Shown: positions 46,695 to 56,665, numbered from the stretch's first letter. The stretch: DNA of 64,000 bases from Thiomicrorhabdus sp. (GCF_963662555.1 NZ_OY759719.1:2252985-2316984); one strand, 5' to 3'. The notes: generated by a model not told the origin, from the letters alone. Made by a program: numbers and translations.

Positions 46695-48041
46695 TTAGCT
46701 TAAAGTCGACTTTAAAGCTTCTAAAGAAACATCTAGCGAAAATTGTTCATGAATACCTTGAGATAAAAACGCATTAAGAGCAGGATGTTTAGATATGGCT
46801 AAATCAATCCCTTGATCAGCACCTTTACGATAAGCACCAACACTAATTAAATCATGATTTTGCTGGTATGTTGAGTAGAGGTTTTTAAATTTTCTGGCCA
46901 AATTTAATTGTTCATCGGGAACAATATCTACCATTACTCGACTGATAGAAGACTCAATATCAATCGCCGGATATCGACCGCTATCAGCAATTTCTCTTGA
47001 AAGCACGATATGCCCATCTAAAACACCACGAGCCGAATCAACAATAGGATCAGACTGGTCGTCCCCCTCTGCTAGAACAGTATAAATTGCGGTAATAGAA
47101 CCTCCGCCCAGCATTCCGTTACCCGCTCTTTCAACCAACTGTGGTAGCTTAGCAAAGACAGAAGGCGGATAGCCCTTGCTGGCTGGAGGTTCTCCAACCG
47201 CTAAAGCAATTTCGCGCTGGGCTTGAGCAAAACGGGTTAAAGAATCCATTAACAACAAAACATTTTTGCCCTGCTCTCTAAAGTATTCCGCAATGGATGT
47301 GGCTAACATTGCTCCATGCAAACGCATAAGTGGCGGATCATCTGCAGGGGTTGCCACGACGACTGAACGTTTGAGCCCCTCTTCACCGAGGTTATTTCTA
47401 ACAAACTCATTTACTTCTCGGCCACGCTCACCAACTAGACCAACCACCACAACATCAGCATCCGTATAGCGAGTCATCATACCTAATAAAACACTTTTAC
47501 CAACACCAGTTCCGGCCATTAAACCAATACGTTGTCCCTTACCTAATGTTAGCAATCCATTAATCGCCTTAATTCCAACATCTAGTGGTTCTTGAATTGG
47601 GTGGCGGCTCAAAGGGTTAATTCTCTCTCCTGCTAAAGATACATAATCGGTAGTTTCAATAGCTCCAAGTCCATCTAATGCTTCGCCGGTGCCGCTTACA
47701 ACTCGTCCCAGCATTCCATAACCCACTCCTACTTTAACACCACCATCTACAGGCAGTACTTCAGCATTGGGCTCAAGCCCATTGGTATCGCCAATTGGCA
47801 TTAAAAAAAGGCGACCATCATGAAACCCAACCACTTCAGCTTCAATCGGTGGTAAATCATGACTTCGCATGATTTGACATCGGGAACCGATAGGAGCAAA
47901 TGTACCCACAACTTCTAACGTCATTCCAACCATTCGCACAAGCCTTCCTGCCACTTTTAGTGCCTGAGGTTTAATACCGCTTTTGGTTAGATGTGTTAAC
48001 TTATCGCTCAAGTTTTGATTGAATTGTTTGGTGAGTTCCAT
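46695..48041 (-). CDS. fliI: Flagellar export ATPase FliI
   Basis: An F1-beta-like hexameric ATPase of the export apparatus. I choose the ATG at 48041 (MELTKQFNQN), with AAGAAG upstream, over an in-frame TTG at 48059; this gives 448 residues. Walker A is GLMAGTGVGKSVLLGMM, Walker B is VLLLMDSLTRFAQAQREIALAVGEPPASKGYPPS, and DGHIVLSREIADSGRYPAID is the family block. Confidence 0.96.
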   Translation of the reverse strand: MELTKQFNQNLSDKLTHLTKSGIKPQALKVAGRLVRMVGMTLEVVGTFAPIGSRCQIMRSHDLPPIEAEVVGFHDGRLFLMPIGDTNGLEPNAEVLPVDGGVKVGVGYGMLGRVVSGTGEALDGLGAIETTDYVSLAGERINPLSRHPIQEPLDVGIKAINGLLTLGKGQRIGLMAGTGVGKSVLLGMMTRYTDADVVVVGLVGERGREVNEFVRNNLGEEGLKRSVVVATPADDPPLMRLHGAMLATSIAEYFREQGKNVLLLMDSLTRFAQAQREIALAVGEPPASKGYPPSVFAKLPQLVERAGNGMLGGGSITAIYTVLAEGDDQSDPIVDSARGVLDGHIVLSREIADSGRYPAIDIESSISRVMVDIVPDEQLNLARKFKNLYSTYQQNHDLISVGAYRKGADQGIDLAISKHPALNAFLSQGIHEQFSLDVSLEALKSTLS

Positions 48042-48083
48042 ACTTATCTTCTTGATCAATAAATGGATAATTAGATTACTGAA

Positions 48084-48902
48084 TTACGCAGTACTGGATG
48101 TTTCTGAACTATTAGATATTTCTGGGATAACAGAATCTGATTCATCAGATACATCTTGTGAAACCTTTTCAACCACCTCATCAAACCGAGCAATCCAACT
48201 ATTAAGAATGGTTGAATAGTCTTGCTTAACAATACAGGTTCCTAGTTCAATTTTAGGGTTTTCATGAAGAGACCACTTCTCAGAAATTGACGGCTGAGAA
48301 ATTTGTAAAAAAGCCAAATCATCTGGATGTAAATAGATTTTTATCTCACTAGATGATTCAGGAAGAGCAGCTACCGATTCTCTTATCGTATTTAGAATCC
48401 ACTCTTTATCAGCCTGCACTTCCTTTTTAATAACGGTTTTCGCAACATGCAATGCGAAATCAACTAGCTCAGAATAAATACGCTGTTCTAGAGAATCATA
48501 AGGAGTTTTAAGAGATGAGAGTATTGAATCAAACTGATCTAACTTAGGTTGTAGATTAGCAAAAACCTCAGATTTCGCCTCAGTTTTCCCGTTATCATAA
48601 CCTTCCTCTTGACCTTTTTTTAGGCCTTCTTGGTAACCTTGCTCAAACGCTTTTTCGTAGGTTTCTTTTTTTATGATTTCAGCTTGTTTTTGAATTTCAG
48701 GCTGCATCTCTTGTTGAATTTTTTGATACACCTCATCAGAGACTTTTTTATCCGCTTGTTTAGTCTCTTCTTCAAAATTTGACATTTTCCAAGCTTTAAT
48801 ATGATTTGAAGAATCTATTTCAGAAGATGGCAAAAGAGTGGCAATCTCAGGTTGCTCATTATCTTCATGGTATTTCTTTTCTTGAAAAGATTCATCAACC
48901 AC
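48084..48902 (-). CDS. fliH: Flagellar export regulator FliH
   Basis: A FliI-regulating, FliN-binding protein of 272 residues. The N-terminus is acidic. The middle is a Lys/Glu/Gln coiled coil with the GxxxG-like EQGYQEGLKKGQEEGYDNGK repeat typical of FliH. The C-terminal domain has FALHVAKTVIKKEV and IYLHPDDLAFLQ. The start is GTG at 48902, directly after the fliG stop. Confidence 0.93.
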   Translation of the reverse strand: MVDESFQEKKYHEDNEQPEIATLLPSSEIDSSNHIKAWKMSNFEEETKQADKKVSDEVYQKIQQEMQPEIQKQAEIIKKETYEKAFEQGYQEGLKKGQEEGYDNGKTEAKSEVFANLQPKLDQFDSILSSLKTPYDSLEQRIYSELVDFALHVAKTVIKKEVQADKEWILNTIRESVAALPESSSEIKIYLHPDDLAFLQISQPSISEKWSLHENPKIELGTCIVKQDYSTILNSWIARFDEVVEKVSQDVSDESDSVIPEISNSSETSSTA

Positions 48903-49925
48903 TTACACAAACTCCTCACCACCACCAGGCATCATAATTTTCTCTTCATCGGCTAAACGGCGAACTGTTTGAATAATGCTACGCTGAGCATCTTCAACCG
49001 CACTAAGTTTAACTGGTCCACCAGTTTCAAGATCATCACGCATAATATCTGCTTGACGTTTTGAAAGGTTAGATAAGAACTTCTCTTTAATGCCTGTATC
49101 TGCACCTTTAAGTGCCACAATAAGAATATCACTCGGTACTTCAGCAACAATTGTTTGAATACCTCTGTCATCAATACCATCGATGTCGTCAAAGACAAAC
49201 ATTTTGTCTTGAATAGCTTTACTGACTTCTTCATGCTCAATAGAGATATCATCTAAAATACGAGAATCAACGCCACCACCCACTAAGTTCAAGATTTCTG
49301 CGGCACGTTTTTCACCACCAATCGAGGCAAGCTTACCTCCCTCACCATCACTTGATGCATTCTCTAATACATCATTTAAATCAAATAAAGCCCGAGGCTG
49401 AATAGTCGTTAGAGTTGCAATACGGTAAATCACTTCGGACTGGAATCGTTCAGGAATTCCTCTTAAGACCTCTGCTGCTTGGTCAGAATCAAAATAAGAT
49501 AATACAATCGCTATTACCTGAGGGTGTTCATTACGAAGCATATTAGAAATGGTTGATGGATGCTGCCATTTAAGAGCTTCAAGCCCCTTAACCTGGTCTC
49601 CAAGAAGTGCTGCATCCATAAGATGTCCACCTCCATCACCTAACGCATCCGCCATAAGCGATTGAGCATATTCACTAGGATCAACACCTAACGCATCATC
49701 TCCTAACTCATTTAAAAAAGACTTCATTACTGTATGGATGTCTTTATGGGACACATTTTCAACTGATGTCATTGCTGAACCAATTTGCTGTACCTCTCTT
49801 GGATTTAGGTGTTTTAGCACCTTAGCAGCAGAATCTTTACCTAAAGAAAGTAGCAATATGGCAGCTTTATCAAGCTTAGGAATATCTTTTTCATCTCCCA
49901 TTTCTTCAATTAGTGAATCAGCCAT
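48903..49925 (-). CDS. fliG: Flagellar motor switch protein FliG
   Basis: A C-ring protein that contacts the stator and generates torque. The 340 residues show the N-terminal FliF-binding domain (AAILLLSLGKDSAAKVLKHL), the middle domain (LKWQHPSTISNMLRNEHPQVIAIVLSYFDSDQAAEVL, with EHPQ) and the C-terminal torque domain (MFVFDDIDGIDDRGIQTIV). TGGAGG precedes the ATG. Confidence 0.97.
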   Translation of the reverse strand: MADSLIEEMGDEKDIPKLDKAAILLLSLGKDSAAKVLKHLNPREVQQIGSAMTSVENVSHKDIHTVMKSFLNELGDDALGVDPSEYAQSLMADALGDGGGHLMDAALLGDQVKGLEALKWQHPSTISNMLRNEHPQVIAIVLSYFDSDQAAEVLRGIPERFQSEVIYRIATLTTIQPRALFDLNDVLENASSDGEGGKLASIGGEKRAAEILNLVGGGVDSRILDDISIEHEEVSKAIQDKMFVFDDIDGIDDRGIQTIVAEVPSDILIVALKGADTGIKEKFLSNLSKRQADIMRDDLETGGPVKLSAVEDAQRSIIQTVRRLADEEKIMMPGGGEEFV

Positions 49926-49926
49926 A

Positions 49927-51618
49927 TTAGCCTCCAGACATCCATTGTTTAATTACGTGAGCAGCCACCTTAGGATCTGACGCAACAATTGTTCGTACTT
50001 TCTCCAATAACTCATGCTCAGCTTCAGATTCGGCTTCAGACGCTACTGCTGTCTGTTCTACTTCCTCATTCATCTGTTCAAGAGCTCTAGAAATCTCATC
50101 TACATTTTCTAACTCTTCAGCTTCTTCAGGAACATCCTCAGGATACTCTAAGTAAGTCTCTTCTTTCTTAGATAAATCTTTCAACATCGGACGAATCACA
50201 CCAAAGATAATAAATAGAACTGCCAGGCCTGCTAAAACTTGTTTAATTAAGTTCCAAAACCAGGTTTCTTGCCAAATAGGAGCTGTTTCAACCACTTCTG
50301 CAGGAGCAGTAACAAAAGAAGCATTTACAACACTTAAGGTATCGCCACGTGCCTCATCAAGGCCAACAGTATCACTGACTAGACGTCGATAACGAAGTAG
50401 CTCGTCTTCTGCAATAGGCTGCCTAACAATTTGCCCATTTGCATCAAGACTCGTTTTATCATCTAAAACCACTGCAACAGATAAACGGTGGATATTACCT
50501 ACTGAATTTTTAATATGACTAACTGTTCTATCAAGCTCATAGTTTTTGGTTTTTTTCTCACTTGAGCTTTTTAAATTAGGATCATTACTTGCCTTATAGC
50601 CTTCTTCAGGTGCAATACCTGCTCTTGGAGGTTGATTAGTTAGAGCCCCCGGAATCCCTGTTGGTCCTTGATCACGATTAATCTCTTTTACTTCTTGTTC
50701 AGAGCGAATCGCTTCAGGATCCGGCTCATAGTTTTCTCGTGTCTGTTCTTGCTGTGTAAAATCAAGCTCGGCAGTTACCTGAGCCCTTACTTTATTCTCC
50801 CCGCCAACAATAGGAGCTAAAAGTCTAATAATACGGTTAGATAAGGTCTCTTCAACCTGGCGAGTATAATCCAGCTGTTTCATACTCATATGAAGCATGC
50901 CATTATTGGCATTTGAATTTGTTAGTAGATTTCCGTTTTGATCAACAACGGTCACAGATTTAGCATCTAAATTTGGAATACTTGAGGCAACTAAATAGAC
51001 AATCGCACTGACTTGCTCTTCATTTAAGCTTCTACCTGGATAAAGCTTAACAACGACTGAGGCTGATGGCTTTTGCTGCTTTCTTACAAAAACTGAACGC
51101 TTTGGCAATCCTAACATCACTCGAGCAGATTTTACGGAATTAATAGATGAAACCGATTTAGCTAATTCACCTTCAAGAGCACGGTGATAACGAGTTGTTT
51201 CTTTAAATTGAGAAATACCAAAACCTTGCTCAACATCTAAAAGTTGATAGCCAGTAGCGGCTTGTTTTGGATAACCAGCGGCAGCTAATTTTATGCGAAG
51301 TGAATGAACTAAATCATTAGGAACTAAAATACCACCACTGCTGCTATCAATGCGGTATTTAACGCCTTCTTGCTCCAGCGTTTGTACAATCTCATTCATA
51401 TCTTTGGCATCAACACTTCCAAAAAGCAGAGTGTAATTTGTGTTTTGCGACCACAAAAAAATACCCACAACAAGAGCCAGAGAAGCAGCTAAAGCAATCA
51501 CTAAACTGACTTGTTTAGCAACAGATAGAGAAGTAAGATTATTTAATAAAGCAGAGCCAGTGCCACTTGGTGGCTGCATATTAAGAGAATTGTCGAGAGA
51601 CGCTTGTTGATCTGCCAT
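49927..51618 (-). CDS. fliF: Flagellar MS-ring protein FliF
   Basis: Forms the MS ring in the inner membrane. The 563 residues have two helices (about 35-55 and 448-468) and the conserved ring-building motifs, including YQLLDVEQGFGISQFKETTRYHRALEGELAKSV. The C-terminal tail (EEVEQTAVASEAESEAEHELLEKVRTIVASDPKVAAHVIKQWM) binds FliG. A degenerate palindrome copy (50222-50233) sits in the second helix. Confidence 0.97.
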   Translation of the reverse strand: MADQQASLDNSLNMQPPSGTGSALLNNLTSLSVAKQVSLVIALAASLALVVGIFLWSQNTNYTLLFGSVDAKDMNEIVQTLEQEGVKYRIDSSSGGILVPNDLVHSLRIKLAAAGYPKQAATGYQLLDVEQGFGISQFKETTRYHRALEGELAKSVSSINSVKSARVMLGLPKRSVFVRKQQKPSASVVVKLYPGRSLNEEQVSAIVYLVASSIPNLDAKSVTVVDQNGNLLTNSNANNGMLHMSMKQLDYTRQVEETLSNRIIRLLAPIVGGENKVRAQVTAELDFTQQEQTRENYEPDPEAIRSEQEVKEINRDQGPTGIPGALTNQPPRAGIAPEEGYKASNDPNLKSSSEKKTKNYELDRTVSHIKNSVGNIHRLSVAVVLDDKTSLDANGQIVRQPIAEDELLRYRRLVSDTVGLDEARGDTLSVVNASFVTAPAEVVETAPIWQETWFWNLIKQVLAGLAVLFIIFGVIRPMLKDLSKKEETYLEYPEDVPEEAEELENVDEISRALEQMNEEVEQTAVASEAESEAEHELLEKVRTIVASDPKVAAHVIKQWMSGG

Positions 51619-51674
51619 TATAAAATCTTCTTGTTTTTTAAATTAATGCGATTAGTTAGAAGGTAAGTTTCTAA

Positions 51675-52013
51675 CTATAAAGGCATATTAATCACATCTT
51701 TATAGGCTTCAACGAGTTTATTTCTTACCTGAGTCATGGCTTGAAAAGAAAGGCTTGCCTTTTGAACTTGAAGCATAACTTCTGATAATTCCATTTCAGG
51801 GTCACCTTGTTCAAACGCGTTTTTCATATCGCCGGCTTTATGCTGCTCATGATTTACAGATTGTACTGATTCCGCTAAAAGTTCGGCAAAATTAGCCGCT
51901 TTTTCTTGACCACTTTCTGAAGTATTCGTTACATCAGCAGCCGATTTAGCTTCTGCTTGAGCAGCTAAAGAACGCATTTGTAACATTAAACTTTGTGTAT
52001 CAATCGGATTCAT
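51675..52013 (-). CDS. fliE: Flagellar hook-basal body protein FliE
   Basis: A rod-MS-ring junction protein of 112 residues. The C-terminal half [37 protein letters not shown] is the family signature. It is the first gene of the fliEFGHIJ string and has a near-perfect sigma54 site about 90 bases upstream. Confidence 0.96.
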   Translation of the reverse strand: MNPIDTQSLMLQMRSLAAQAEAKSAADVTNTSESGQEKAANFAELLAESVQSVNHEQHKAGDMKNAFEQGDPEMELSEVMLQVQKASLSFQAMTQVRNKLVEAYKDVINMPL

Positions 52014-52103
52014 TTACTCTATTCACTCTGTATAAGTACTAGGCCATTTCAACGGATTTATGAAAAATGTGAATTTATTATCACACAGTTTCAAAACACT
52101 TTC

Positions 52104-52119
52104 AGCAATTGATATGCCA
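52104..52119 (-). promoter_or_regulatory. Sigma54 promoter of fliEFGHIJ
   Basis: On the minus strand TGGCATATCAATTGCT matches the -24/-12 consensus with exact spacing. It lies in the 170-base flrC-fliE gap, in which no terminator is visible. Confidence 0.82.
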
Positions 52120-52183
52120 GTTTTATGTCAAAAAACAAACAATTCCCTAAACTATTTATAACATTGGCCGATAACTACCGACT

Positions 52184-53593
52184 TTACGGAACGTCCACAC
52201 CTTGCTCTTTAAGTTTTGCAATTTTATAACGCAAAGTTCTGGGGCTAATATTTAACGCTTCGGCTGTTTTTTGTCTATGGCCAGAATTTTGACGCAACGT
52301 TTCTAAAATCATCTCTGTTTCACGAGCTTTCAAATCCATCGGTAACTCTAGCGGTTTAAAATTTGTAGATTCAGTATTTTCAGACTCTTCAATCCCTTCA
52401 CAAGCATTATCAGCTAACTCGGCTTTGGCATCCTCTGTCTGAGTTGGATTCATTAAACTATGCAAGGTATCAAAACCATCATCTAGCATGATATTTTGGT
52501 CTTGAATCGTATCACCAGACATCATAACCAATGCCCTTTGAATCACATTATCTAATTCACGAATATTACCAGGCCATGTGTATTGGATTAACCGCTTCAT
52601 AGCAGGTGCGGAAATCATGGGCTGAACTCTTGAAGCTCCACAATGCCTTTGAATCAATCGTTCTGCAATCGCAGCAATGTCTCTAGGGCGTTCTCTTAAA
52701 GGAGGTAAATGCATTGGGAATACATTTAATCTATAGAATAAATCCTCTCTAAAGTCTCCCGTTGCAATCGCTTTTTTCATGTCAATATTTGATGCACTTA
52801 AAACTCTAACATCTAACTTAACCGCCTTTGCACTACCTATTCGTTCAACTTCTCTCTCTTGTAAAACACGTAATATCTTAGCTTGCAAATCGGGCTTCAT
52901 CTCTCCAATTTCATCTAAAAATATTGTGCCATTTTGTGCTTGTTCAAACTTACCCGGCATAGCCTTGGCTGCACCTGTAAAGGATCCTTTTTCATAGCCG
53001 AATAACATAGCTTCCAGCATGCTTTCAGGTATTGCAGCACAATTTATTGCAACAAAAGGTTGTTTAGCTCGTGGCGATTGCATGTGTATATATCGAGCCA
53101 AAACCTCTTTACCTGTTCCGCTCTCTCCACTAATTAAAACGCTAGCATCGCTTTCTGCAACTTTCTTAGACATGGTTTTTAGTTGTTGTGTAGCAGGATC
53201 TGCAACCACAAAATCATCTTCAGAAGAGGCATCGCGGTTAAAATACACCTTGGCTTTTTCTACCAAAACACCAGCTTGAAAGGGTTTAACAATGTAGTCA
53301 ACAGCTCCAGCTTTCATAGCGTCAACAGCTTGCTCAATCGTACCGTAGGCAGTCATTAAGACAATCGGTAAATAAGGTTTTATGGCTCTAATTCTAGTCA
53401 TTAAGGTGTAGCCGTCCATGCCATCCATTCGAATATCACTGAATACCATACCAATCTCATCATTCAAAGCGGTTAATGCCTCTTCAGCACTGCTTACACT
53501 GATTACCTCAAAACCGTTTAACGATAAGGTATCAACTAATGCTTCTTGTAATTCTGAGTCGTCTTCTACCACTAATATTTTGGCAATACTCAT
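52184..53593 (-). CDS. flrC: Sigma54-dependent flagellar response regulator FlrC/FleR
   Basis: Activates middle flagellar promoters with sigma54. The 469 residues comprise a receiver (Asp53 in MVFSDIRMDGMDG), an AAA+ domain with Walker [14 protein letters not shown], the sigma54-contact loop GSFTGA (Ser where GAFTGA is usual), and a C-terminal helix-turn-helix (RQKTAEALNISPRTLRYKI). It overlaps flrB by 4 bases, its expected kinase partner. Confidence 0.96.
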   Translation of the reverse strand: MSIAKILVVEDDSELQEALVDTLSLNGFEVISVSSAEEALTALNDEIGMVFSDIRMDGMDGYTLMTRIRAIKPYLPIVLMTAYGTIEQAVDAMKAGAVDYIVKPFQAGVLVEKAKVYFNRDASSEDDFVVADPATQQLKTMSKKVAESDASVLISGESGTGKEVLARYIHMQSPRAKQPFVAINCAAIPESMLEAMLFGYEKGSFTGAAKAMPGKFEQAQNGTIFLDEIGEMKPDLQAKILRVLQEREVERIGSAKAVKLDVRVLSASNIDMKKAIATGDFREDLFYRLNVFPMHLPPLRERPRDIAAIAERLIQRHCGASRVQPMISAPAMKRLIQYTWPGNIRELDNVIQRALVMMSGDTIQDQNIMLDDGFDTLHSLMNPTQTEDAKAELADNACEGIEESENTESTNFKPLELPMDLKARETEMILETLRQNSGHRQKTAEALNISPRTLRYKIAKLKEQGVDVP

Positions 53594-54744
53594 GAGACTT
53601 CCTTCCTAGATGTTAAAGGTAAACGTAAACCAAATTGGGTGCCGTAACCAACAATGGATTTTACCCAGACTTCACCATTATGAGCTTCAGCAATTGCTCT
53701 TACAACCGCCAAACCAAGGCCTGTTCCTTTTGCACGACTTGTAAAAAAAGGTTCAAAAATCTTTTCTAGCTTATCTGATTCAATACCAGGGCCTTTATCA
53801 CTGACAACGACATCGACTCTGTTGGCAGAAACTTTATTCACAGTAACTTCGATATCGGCCCTTTGGCCAACAATATCAATCGCATTACCCACTAAATTTT
53901 GCAAAGCAGTCATTAATGCATCTTTATCGCCTGTAATTACCAGGCCTGGTATAAATGCATTAAAACGAATCTTACTTAAAGATTGATTTATTTGAGCCTC
54001 AACACTCTGTTCTAACTGCTCTATTAAATCCTCAAGTAAAATCGCCTTATCACTCCCCTTTCCACCTTTTGCATACTGCAACATGTCTTTTACTAAAGAC
54101 TCCAGGTGATTAAGGCTATTTAACGCCTTACCAACAAATTTTTCTCTTTTATCATCATCAAGGTGTTCAGAGTTCATTTGCGATACATAGAGCAATGCAG
54201 AAGAGAGTGGCGTTCGTATTTGATGAGCCAAAGAAGCCGCCATTTCACCCATAGAATGTAGGCGTTGATGGCGGCTTTCATGATCCTGAAGCTGCCTAGC
54301 AGCAGTAACATCCTGAATCAATAGAATTCGGCTTGAATCCTTATTTGATGTGGTCTCAGATAACTGGTAAACCATTTTATTATGTGTAATTAATTCACCC
54401 GCATCATTGGTAGTGAGAAAGACATTTTTAATAACTATATCCCAATCGCGATTAACCGCATCAGCACCTAAAATTTCTTGGGCACTCGGGTTCATCTCTA
54501 CAATGACATTATTGTCACTTAACACAAGAACTCCAGCAGGTAAAACATCCAAAAGACGACTTAGACGATCTGCTACTCGTTTTTTTTCTTGGTCACTACG
54601 GGCTAATTGACTTTGTAAATGAGCCGCCTGATTTTGTAGTGCTTCATAGGAGGTAGTAAGCTGTAAAGAGGTCTGATTAAACAGATCAAAAGCCGCTTCT
54701 AACTCCTTGAGACGCTCTTGTTCTTGCATATCAATCAAATCCAT
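53590..54744 (-). CDS. flrB: Flagellar sensor histidine kinase FlrB/FleS
   Basis: A soluble kinase of FlrC. The 384 residues have an N-terminal coiled coil, a PAS domain (about 62-150), a DHp helix with His174 in MGEMAASLAHQIRTPLSSALLYVSQM, and an ATPase domain with NLVGNAIDIVGQ, VSDKGPGIE, FEPFFTSRAKGTGLGLAVV. No membrane helix is present, so it senses a cytoplasmic cue. A perfect palindrome copy (53939-53950) encodes IPGLVI. Confidence 0.96.
   Translation of the reverse strand: MDLIDMQEQERLKELEAAFDLFNQTSLQLTTSYEALQNQAAHLQSQLARSDQEKKRVADRLSRLLDVLPAGVLVLSDNNVIVEMNPSAQEILGADAVNRDWDIVIKNVFLTTNDAGELITHNKMVYQLSETTSNKDSSRILLIQDVTAARQLQDHESRHQRLHSMGEMAASLAHQIRTPLSSALLYVSQMNSEHLDDDKREKFVGKALNSLNHLESLVKDMLQYAKGGKGSDKAILLEDLIEQLEQSVEAQINQSLSKIRFNAFIPGLVITGDKDALMTALQNLVGNAIDIVGQRADIEVTVNKVSANRVDVVVSDKGPGIESDKLEKIFEPFFTSRAKGTGLGLAVVRAIAEAHNGEVWVKSIVGYGTQFGLRLPLTSRKEVS
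53939..53950. repeat. ACCAGGCCTGGT palindrome, copy 10 (in flrB)
   Basis: Perfect copy, extended to TACCAGGCCTGGTA; encodes IPGLVI in flrB. Confidence 0.9.
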
Positions 54745-54765
54745 TTACTCATAGTAAATTCTGTA

Positions 54766-55848
54766 TTAAGAAAGGTCATATTTACGAATTTTTTCAACTA
54801 ATGTAGTTCTATTAGTTTGTAGTAATTTAGCAGCTTGAGACACATTGCCATCTGTCTGAGACAGAGCTTTTTGAATGAGTTGTACCTCCATTTCTACCAA
54901 ATACGATTTTAAATCCAAGCCTTCATCTAAATTTGGAGACCCCATGTCATGTCCCATGTTCTCTTTTTCTAGATTATTTTCTTGGGTATCAATTTGAGCA
55001 TTCTCATTATCCATTTGCAGGTTATTTACTTTAGGTTCAGTAACCTCTTCTGCAACTAATAATTGAGCAGAGTTATCGATCTCTACCTGGTACTTAGCTG
55101 GTAAATCGTCATAATCTACTGACAGGCCTGGAAATAAAATTGATAAACGTTCCGCTAAGTTACCCAGTTCACGAACATTTCCAGGCCACGGATAATTCTG
55201 CAACGCGATTAACGCCTTTTCAGACAGTGTTGGAATCTTTCTACCCTCTGACTGAATACGAGCAAACATATAATCCAATAATTCAATAATATCTTCTGGT
55301 CGTTCTCGTAATGAAGGCATTTCAATAGGAAAAACATTCAAGCGGTAATAAAGATCCTCTCTAAAATCACCTGCTTCAATATTATCTTCGAGGTTTCGGT
55401 GTGTAGCAGCAATGATTCTCACATCACATTCAAAACTTTTATTACCACCTACACGTTCATAAATTCGTTCCTGGAGGACTCGCAGAAGTTTTACTTGCAT
55501 AGGTAATGGCATATCACCAATTTCATCTAAGAAAATAGAGCCTTTTTCTGCCATTTCAAAACGCCCTTTACGAGCAGTAATGGCACCTGTGAATGCTCCT
55601 TTTTCATGACCAAATAGCTCACTTTCTAACAATTCCCCAGGAATTGCTCCACAGTTAATAGGTACAAAAGCACGATTTGAACGTTCAGAAGAGTTATGTA
55701 AAGCTTGAGCAACCACCTCTTTACCTGTTCCAGATTCACCTAAAATAAGAACGGTTGCATCGGTTTGTGCTACTTGGAGAATGAGTTTTTTAACTTTTTG
55801 CATCGCGGAACTAGAGCCCACGAGTGAAGTAAAAATTTCTTGAGACAT
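54766..55848 (-). CDS. flrA: Sigma54 activator FlrA/FleQ-type flagellar master regulator lacking the N-terminal domain
   Basis: An AAA+ sigma54 activator that should head the flagellar cascade. The 360 residues start directly at the AAA+ domain ([16 protein letters not shown]), with Walker A GESGTGKE (37-44), GAFTGA (84-89) and a C-terminal Fis-type helix-turn-helix ([26 protein letters not shown]) very like FleQ. FleQ and FlrA of Pseudomonas and Vibrio have about 490 residues with an N-terminal receiver-like domain that is absent here. The FleQ c-di-GMP contacts LFRS and R-N appear replaced (FTS, and Q48-A49). A strong sigma70 promoter lies upstream, so the short start is real. Confidence 0.9.
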   Translation of the reverse strand: MSQEIFTSLVGSSSAMQKVKKLILQVAQTDATVLILGESGTGKEVVAQALHNSSERSNRAFVPINCGAIPGELLESELFGHEKGAFTGAITARKGRFEMAEKGSIFLDEIGDMPLPMQVKLLRVLQERIYERVGGNKSFECDVRIIAATHRNLEDNIEAGDFREDLYYRLNVFPIEMPSLRERPEDIIELLDYMFARIQSEGRKIPTLSEKALIALQNYPWPGNVRELGNLAERLSILFPGLSVDYDDLPAKYQVEIDNSAQLLVAEEVTEPKVNNLQMDNENAQIDTQENNLEKENMGHDMGSPNLDEGLDLKSYLVEMEVQLIQKALSQTDGNVSQAAKLLQTNRTTLVEKIRKYDLS

Positions 55849-55884
55849 TGAGTTGCCATTTAATTGTTTAATTCCTGGTTAACC

Positions 55885-55913
55885 TTTATATACGGCTTTT
55901 CTCAAGATGTCAA
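55885..55913 (-). promoter_or_regulatory. Sigma70 promoter of flrA
   Basis: TTGACA and TATAAA are separated by exactly 17 bases on the minus strand, placing the start of transcription about 30 bases before the flrA ATG. This is the only consensus sigma70 site seen in the flagellar locus. Confidence 0.82.
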
Positions 55914-55938
55914 AATATTGGCAATGTTTTTTGTAGGT

Positions 55939-56226
55939 TTATTTTAAATAGGATCGAATTGATGCAGTATTTTGAGTGCTTTTTTCTAATTCACTAAGAA
56001 TAGATTTTTGTGACTCAGTTATGTTTTTTTGTATTTTTTGGTTATCAGCAATTAACTCATTAGCAATCGAATTTAATGCATCACCATATTTATTCTTGGC
56101 AGATTGCAACATCTCAGCCCAATCTTTCTCAAGTTCGGAATAACGTTCCCAATTTTGGTCTTCAGCTGCAATCAACAAGTTTTTAGAGTGTGATAATAAA
56201 GTAATTTTTATTTTTTCTAAACTCAC
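55939..56226 (-). CDS. fliT: FliT-like flagellar chaperone
   Basis: A 95-residue helical, charged protein directly after fliS. Size, helical content and position (fliD-fliS-fliT) match FliT, the FliD chaperone. Sequence identity to FliT cannot be judged by eye. Translation seems to start at a GTG with a weak ribosome site, 4 bases after fliS. Confidence 0.65.
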   Translation of the reverse strand: MSLEKIKITLLSHSKNLLIAAEDQNWERYSELEKDWAEMLQSAKNKYGDALNSIANELIADNQKIQKNITESQKSILSELEKSTQNTASIRSYLK

Positions 56227-56230
56227 TTAA

Positions 56231-56665
56231 CTATACTCTTAATCGATCTAATTGTTCTTTACTAGCATTTTTAATATTGTCTGGCATTTGTTGCCAGGCC
56301 TCACTCACGGTTTGAATATGGCCAATAACTTCTTCAAGCAATGCTGTGTCATTTTTTACAGACGATTGAAATAAAGTTTTATAACAATATTCATATAAAC
56401 CATCTAAATTGGCTGCTACTTCACCCCCATTTTCTAAATCAAGATTAGCGCGTAACGAGGCCAAAATAGCCAAAGCCTTATTAATGTGTTCAGACTTCTT
56501 TTCAAAGTTCTTTTGCTCCATAAAAACTTTGGCTAAGTTCATATTTTTTATTGCACCGTCATAAAGCATTTGAACTAATTTATGTGGGCCAGCTTCAGAG
56601 ACAGCTGTTTCAACATAATTATTTGCATATTGTTGAATGAATTGTTTTTTCAATGCCATATTCAT
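56231..56665 (-). CDS. fliS: Flagellin export chaperone FliS
   Basis: Binds unfolded flagellin in the cytoplasm before export. The 144 residues contain YVETAVSEAGPHKLVQMLYDGAIKNMNLAK, the family core, and LDGLYEYCYKTLFQSSVKND. It lies 32 bases after fliD on the same strand. Confidence 0.95.
   Translation of the reverse strand: MNMALKKQFIQQYANNYVETAVSEAGPHKLVQMLYDGAIKNMNLAKVFMEQKNFEKKSEHINKALAILASLRANLDLENGGEVAANLDGLYEYCYKTLFQSSVKNDTALLEEVIGHIQTVSEAWQQMPDNIKNASKEQLDRLRV

Noticed and set aside
53715-53726. Further AGGCCT matches (also 2011, 14579, 36319, 38056, 48613, 56293)
   Set aside because: They share only the 6-bp core or one half, so I did not count them as copies of the palindrome.
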